Source: Evansella vedderi
Lineage (GTDB): Bacteria; Bacillota; Bacilli; Bacillales; Salisediminibacteriaceae
Assembly (NCBI RefSeq): GCF_030813435.1
Contig: NZ_JAUSUG010000010.1
Span: 1 to 64,000 of the forward strand
Direction of reading: 5' to 3'
DNA length: 64,000 nucleotides
Every line of letters starts with the position of its first letter. The stretch's first letter is position 1. Made by a program: the position numbers and the translations under genes. Below are positions 61,385 through 64,000 of this stretch, piece after piece. The notes under the pieces were generated by a model. The model did not search any database. It had not been told where the DNA came from and saw only the letters and a list, made by a program, of their open reading frames with translations.

Positions 61385-61420
61385 CGACGGATTGGCTTGT
61401 AACCACCGTCGTTTCTTTTA
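61385..61420 (+). promoter_or_regulatory. Possible attenuator in the leader of the multidrug transporter gene
   Basis: CGACGG (61385-61390) pairs with CCGTCG (61406-61411), and TGG with CCA inside. The stem is followed by TTTCTTTTA. This is an intrinsic-terminator shape placed between the promoter at 61295 and the start codon at 61458, with no plus-strand gene before it. It could regulate read-through into the exporter. Confidence 0.55.
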
Positions 61421-61457
61421 TGATATGGCATTTTAATGTATGAGAAAGAGGTATATT

Positions 61458-62837
61458 ATGACGGAGACATCTTCACCAACATTAAAACAAGCGCAAAAAA
61501 ATAAATTAACCCTATTACTTTGTATCATTCTCACTTTTACTGTAATGAATGGTACGATGTTTAATGTTGCCATCCCGGACATTGCCGAAGAGTTTGGACT
61601 GCTCCCCTCTGAAGTTAGCTGGGTAATGACAGGATATATTTTAGTATTTGCTATTGGATCGTTAATGTATGGAAAACTTGCTGATATTTATCCAATTAAA
61701 ACATTATTAACGATTGGAATTATCTTGTTTGCAAGCGGTGCTGCGTTAGGATTTCTATCCCAGAGCTACCCAATGCTCCTTGCAGCGAGAACATTACAAG
61801 CGATGGGAGGGGCCACTATCCCTGCTTTGTCCTTTATAATTCCTGCTCGATTTATGCCAAACGAAAGGGGAAAAGTCTTTGGAATTGTTGCTTCAACTGT
61901 TGCCTTTGCTTCTGGAGCTGGTCCCATTGCAGGGGGAGTAGTTGGAGGAGCACTAGACTGGAGATTTTTATTTATCTTTTCTATCCTTTCCCTCATTGCC
62001 ATACCATTCTTAAGAAAATGGTTGCCAAATGAAGAAAAACGGGACGGAAAAGTAGATATTGTGGGAGCCGTCCTAATAGCTTTGTCTATTACTGGACTCC
62101 TTCTATTCATCACAGATGGCAGCTTATATGCCCTTGTATTTGCTATTGTTACAGCCCTCCTTTTTGGTTGGAGAACGGTAACCTATGAGCAACCATTTAT
62201 TCAACCTTCCATGCTAAAAAATCGTTATTATACTTCCGCAATAATAACTAGTTTCTTAGGGACAGTAGCCATGTTTGGTATGATTTTCGTTATACCCATT
62301 ATGGCAAGGGACTTATATTCATTGAGTACCGTCCAAATAGGTCTCCTTCTCTTCCCAGGCGCAATGGCTGCAGGAATTATTGGCCAATTCGGCGGAAAGC
62401 TGATTGATCGAAAAGGGAGCTATCCTGTTACAAGGATTGGCTTTACATTAGTAATTATTGGTACCATACTGATTTCTACCTTTACTGGATTTCCGCCATG
62501 GATTATTGCACTTTGTATTTTAGTACAATACATTGCATTTCCATTAATCCAAAGTTCTACCGCCAATTTATTAACAATTATTATCCCTAAGGAAAAAACA
62601 GGGGTGGGAATTGGCCTATTCAATTTACTGAACTTTTTGGCTGGTGCTATTTCCAGTGCTGTTTTTGGATCTATTTTAGACTTAAGTAATGTTTCTACTC
62701 TATTGAACCCTTTAGCACAAAATGGGGAAAACACCATTTACGCTAATTTATTTATTGGTTTAGCTCTATTATCTATTACCGCACTTCTATTTTTCTCCTT
62801 TATCTTTAAAGGTTTTGAAAATAACAAGGGGAAATAA
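61458..62837 (+). CDS. DHA2-type (14-TM) MFS multidrug exporter
   Basis: A 459-residue drug:proton antiporter of the EmrB/QacA type with about 14 hydrophobic segments. Motif D1-like FNVAIPDIAEEFGL, motif A-like GSLMYGKLADIYPIK and the antiporter motif C-like GAGPIAGGVVGGALDWRF are visible. It should export cationic or lipophilic drugs; the substrates are unknown. ATG at 61458 is chosen with AAAGAGGT 5 bases upstream; an ATG at 61440 would add six residues. A hairpin before it may control its level. Confidence 0.87.
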   Translation: MTETSSPTLKQAQKNKLTLLLCIILTFTVMNGTMFNVAIPDIAEEFGLLPSEVSWVMTGYILVFAIGSLMYGKLADIYPIKTLLTIGIILFASGAALGFLSQSYPMLLAARTLQAMGGATIPALSFIIPARFMPNERGKVFGIVASTVAFASGAGPIAGGVVGGALDWRFLFIFSILSLIAIPFLRKWLPNEEKRDGKVDIVGAVLIALSITGLLLFITDGSLYALVFAIVTALLFGWRTVTYEQPFIQPSMLKNRYYTSAIITSFLGTVAMFGMIFVIPIMARDLYSLSTVQIGLLLFPGAMAAGIIGQFGGKLIDRKGSYPVTRIGFTLVIIGTILISTFTGFPPWIIALCILVQYIAFPLIQSSTANLLTIIIPKEKTGVGIGLFNLLNFLAGAISSAVFGSILDLSNVSTLLNPLAQNGENTIYANLFIGLALLSITALLFFSFIFKGFENNKGK

Positions 62838-62866
62838 AACCATTTACTTCCCCCTTGTTTTCCCCT
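62824..62866 (+). terminator. Intrinsic terminator after the multidrug exporter gene
   Basis: AACAAGGGG pairs with CCCCTTGTT across a 22-base loop, followed by TTTTCCCC. It overlaps the last codons of the gene. Confidence 0.7.
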
Positions 62867-63004
62867 CAATTTTATCCTGGATTTTTTTACTCCCATAAAA
62901 GGACTGCATGGAAAATGTATCATTGTCTTCGGTCACTAACCCTATTCCCCCTGACAAAAGAAGCATAATATGTTTAATGACTAATAACGAGGGGAGTTAA
63001 ATTG

Positions 63005-64000
63005 ATGCGTTTTAAAGTTCTTCCTCATAAACACAGCTCAGGTACAATGATTGTAAATCCGAAGACAGCTTCCACATGGAGAATTCCCCGCAGTGGTACT
63101 TTCCATTTCGGACTACGATATATTCGATTTATTCTAAAAGAAGATAATAAAATTCGAGAAAATGAGATTGCTCTTTCCGATAATATCATTTCTTACTTGG
63201 GAATTGTCCATTGTAATCGTTACGAACTATTCGCAAATAAAAAAGAGGTTTGGTTAGGGCCTTTTATTGGTATTCTAGTAGGGAGAAAGACTTTGCAAAA
63301 TAAAGCGTGGTTAGAAAAATATTCAAGGCATTATAATAAATTAGGTGGAATGCTTGTAGCCTTTCGATCTAATAGGATAAAAAAAAGAACTATTAAGGGA
63401 GCCATGTACAACCCTCAAAAGAAAGAGTGGGTAGACAGTCAATTTTGTTACCCTTCTTCCATATTAAGAAGAACTTTATTACCAAATAAACATCCTCTTT
63501 TTTCTATTTATGGACGTAAGATAGCCAACCATCGAAGATATAATAAATGGTTCGTTTATAAAAAACTAAGCACTCTAGCAACTATCAAAAATCACTTACC
63601 CAAAACAGTCCTTTATCATAACCCTAAGGACATCCATGAATTACTCCGTCGGCATAATAAAGTTTTTATAAAATCTATCAATGGATCATCTGGCAGAGGT
63701 ATTATAAAAATTACAAAAAAACACCATTACTTCCACGTTAGATGGAGAGATGGAAAAACAAAGGTGGAGCGTTCTCTACTAAGTGCATCACAGCTAAAAA
63801 CATTTTTAAAGACAAAGTTGAAACCGAAATCTTATATTATCCAACAAAGTATACCGCTAATGTCGGAAAAAGGTCGGAAAATTGATTTTCGTTTGATCAT
63901 CTTAAAAAAAGTGAATGGTGAATGGGATGATGTTGGATTCATTAGTAAACGTGGAAGAAAAAGGAGCATTGTAAGCAATATTTCATCGGGAGGTATTGCT
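63005..64000 (+). CDS. YheC/YheD-type ATP-grasp protein, spore-coat associated (partial)
   Basis: The frame is open for 332 codons and runs off the window, so the C-terminus is missing. It begins MRFKVLPHKHSSGTMIVNP. In the middle is GRKIANHRRYNKWFVYKKL, then the ATP-grasp core (VFIKSINGSSGRGIIKI, later IIQQSIPLM and KIDFRLIIL). This pattern fits the YheC/YheD (ATPgrasp_YheCD) family, made during sporulation in Bacillus and linked to the coat. It probably ligates an amino acid or peptide-like unit, which is not established. AGGGGAG lies 8 bases before the ATG. Confidence 0.88.
   Translation, partial: MRFKVLPHKHSSGTMIVNPKTASTWRIPRSGTFHFGLRYIRFILKEDNKIRENEIALSDNIISYLGIVHCNRYELFANKKEVWLGPFIGILVGRKTLQNKAWLEKYSRHYNKLGGMLVAFRSNRIKKRTIKGAMYNPQKKEWVDSQFCYPSSILRRTLLPNKHPLFSIYGRKIANHRRYNKWFVYKKLSTLATIKNHLPKTVLYHNPKDIHELLRRHNKVFIKSINGSSGRGIIKITKKHHYFHVRWRDGKTKVERSLLSASQLKTFLKTKLKPKSYIIQQSIPLMSEKGRKIDFRLIILKKVNGEWDDVGFISKRGRKRSIVSNISSGGIA

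Overview
The window looks like chromosome from an endospore-forming, low-to-moderate GC Bacillaceae species (Bacillota). Strong GGAGG-type ribosome binding sites are everywhere. There is a B. subtilis-like yraG-yraF-adhB-yraE-yraD spore operon, an sda checkpoint gene, several YjcZ-type mini-proteins, a YheC/D-type ATP-grasp gene, and MITE-like intergenic repeats typical of alkaliphilic or halophilic Bacillaceae. The exact species cannot be told from the sequence. No rRNA, tRNA, CRISPR array, prophage or complete insertion sequence was seen.

Layout. 1-735: decayed intergenic repeats. 736-3053: spore-coat-like/alcohol dehydrogenase operon. 3161-7000: two unusual fusion proteins (Gfo/Idh/MocA + aldo-keto reductase; Rieske + large helical domain). 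7365-13336: OFA-type transporter, acetyl-CoA synthetase with a cre site, a LytTR regulator, and a NarK-like transporter with a C-terminal PAS domain whose ribosome binding site lies in a hairpin. 13404-13922: a lipoprotein redoxin whose reading frame is interrupted only by a TGA at the first position of a C-x-x-C motif, followed by a SECIS-like hairpin, so a candidate selenoprotein. 14806-17824: a compact TusA / DsrE / TusA-OsmC / MetE-like / OsmC operon, probably for handling sulfur (or selenium). 18073-21326: PepF and an aminotransferase. 22262-25312: fetAB and padR-chrA. 25497-29311: topB and a BCCT transporter. 29435-32597: a TetR-controlled ABC exporter whose regulator seems to use an ATT start codon.

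33351-34550 is a LysM L,D-transpeptidase. 34607-43762 is a 3051-residue secreted subtilase with a beta-propeller and five repeats of a ~377-residue module. 44186-46188 is nrfHA (ammonia-forming nitrite reductase) with an Fnr-like box. 47119-50184 holds phaR-phaC and a cytochrome P450. 50509-52773 holds a nucleotidyltransferase, sda with a DnaA box, and a di-haem peroxidase gene broken by one TAA. 52951-56172 is malate synthase G and a divergent LysR regulator. 56474-60571 is a sporulation-flavoured tract: YjcZ mini-genes with sigmaK-like promoters, one decayed copy, a His-rich radical SAM/SPASM protein and a DUF1906-type glycosidase. 61458-64000 is a DHA2 multidrug transporter behind a possible attenuator and the start of the ATP-grasp gene.

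Taken together, the genes suggest a facultatively anaerobic, nitrate/nitrite-respiring spore former that uses acetate (AcsA plus malate synthase), stores polyhydroxyalkanoate and imports betaine. The most novel items are the candidate selenoprotein redoxin and the nearby sulfur-carrier operon.
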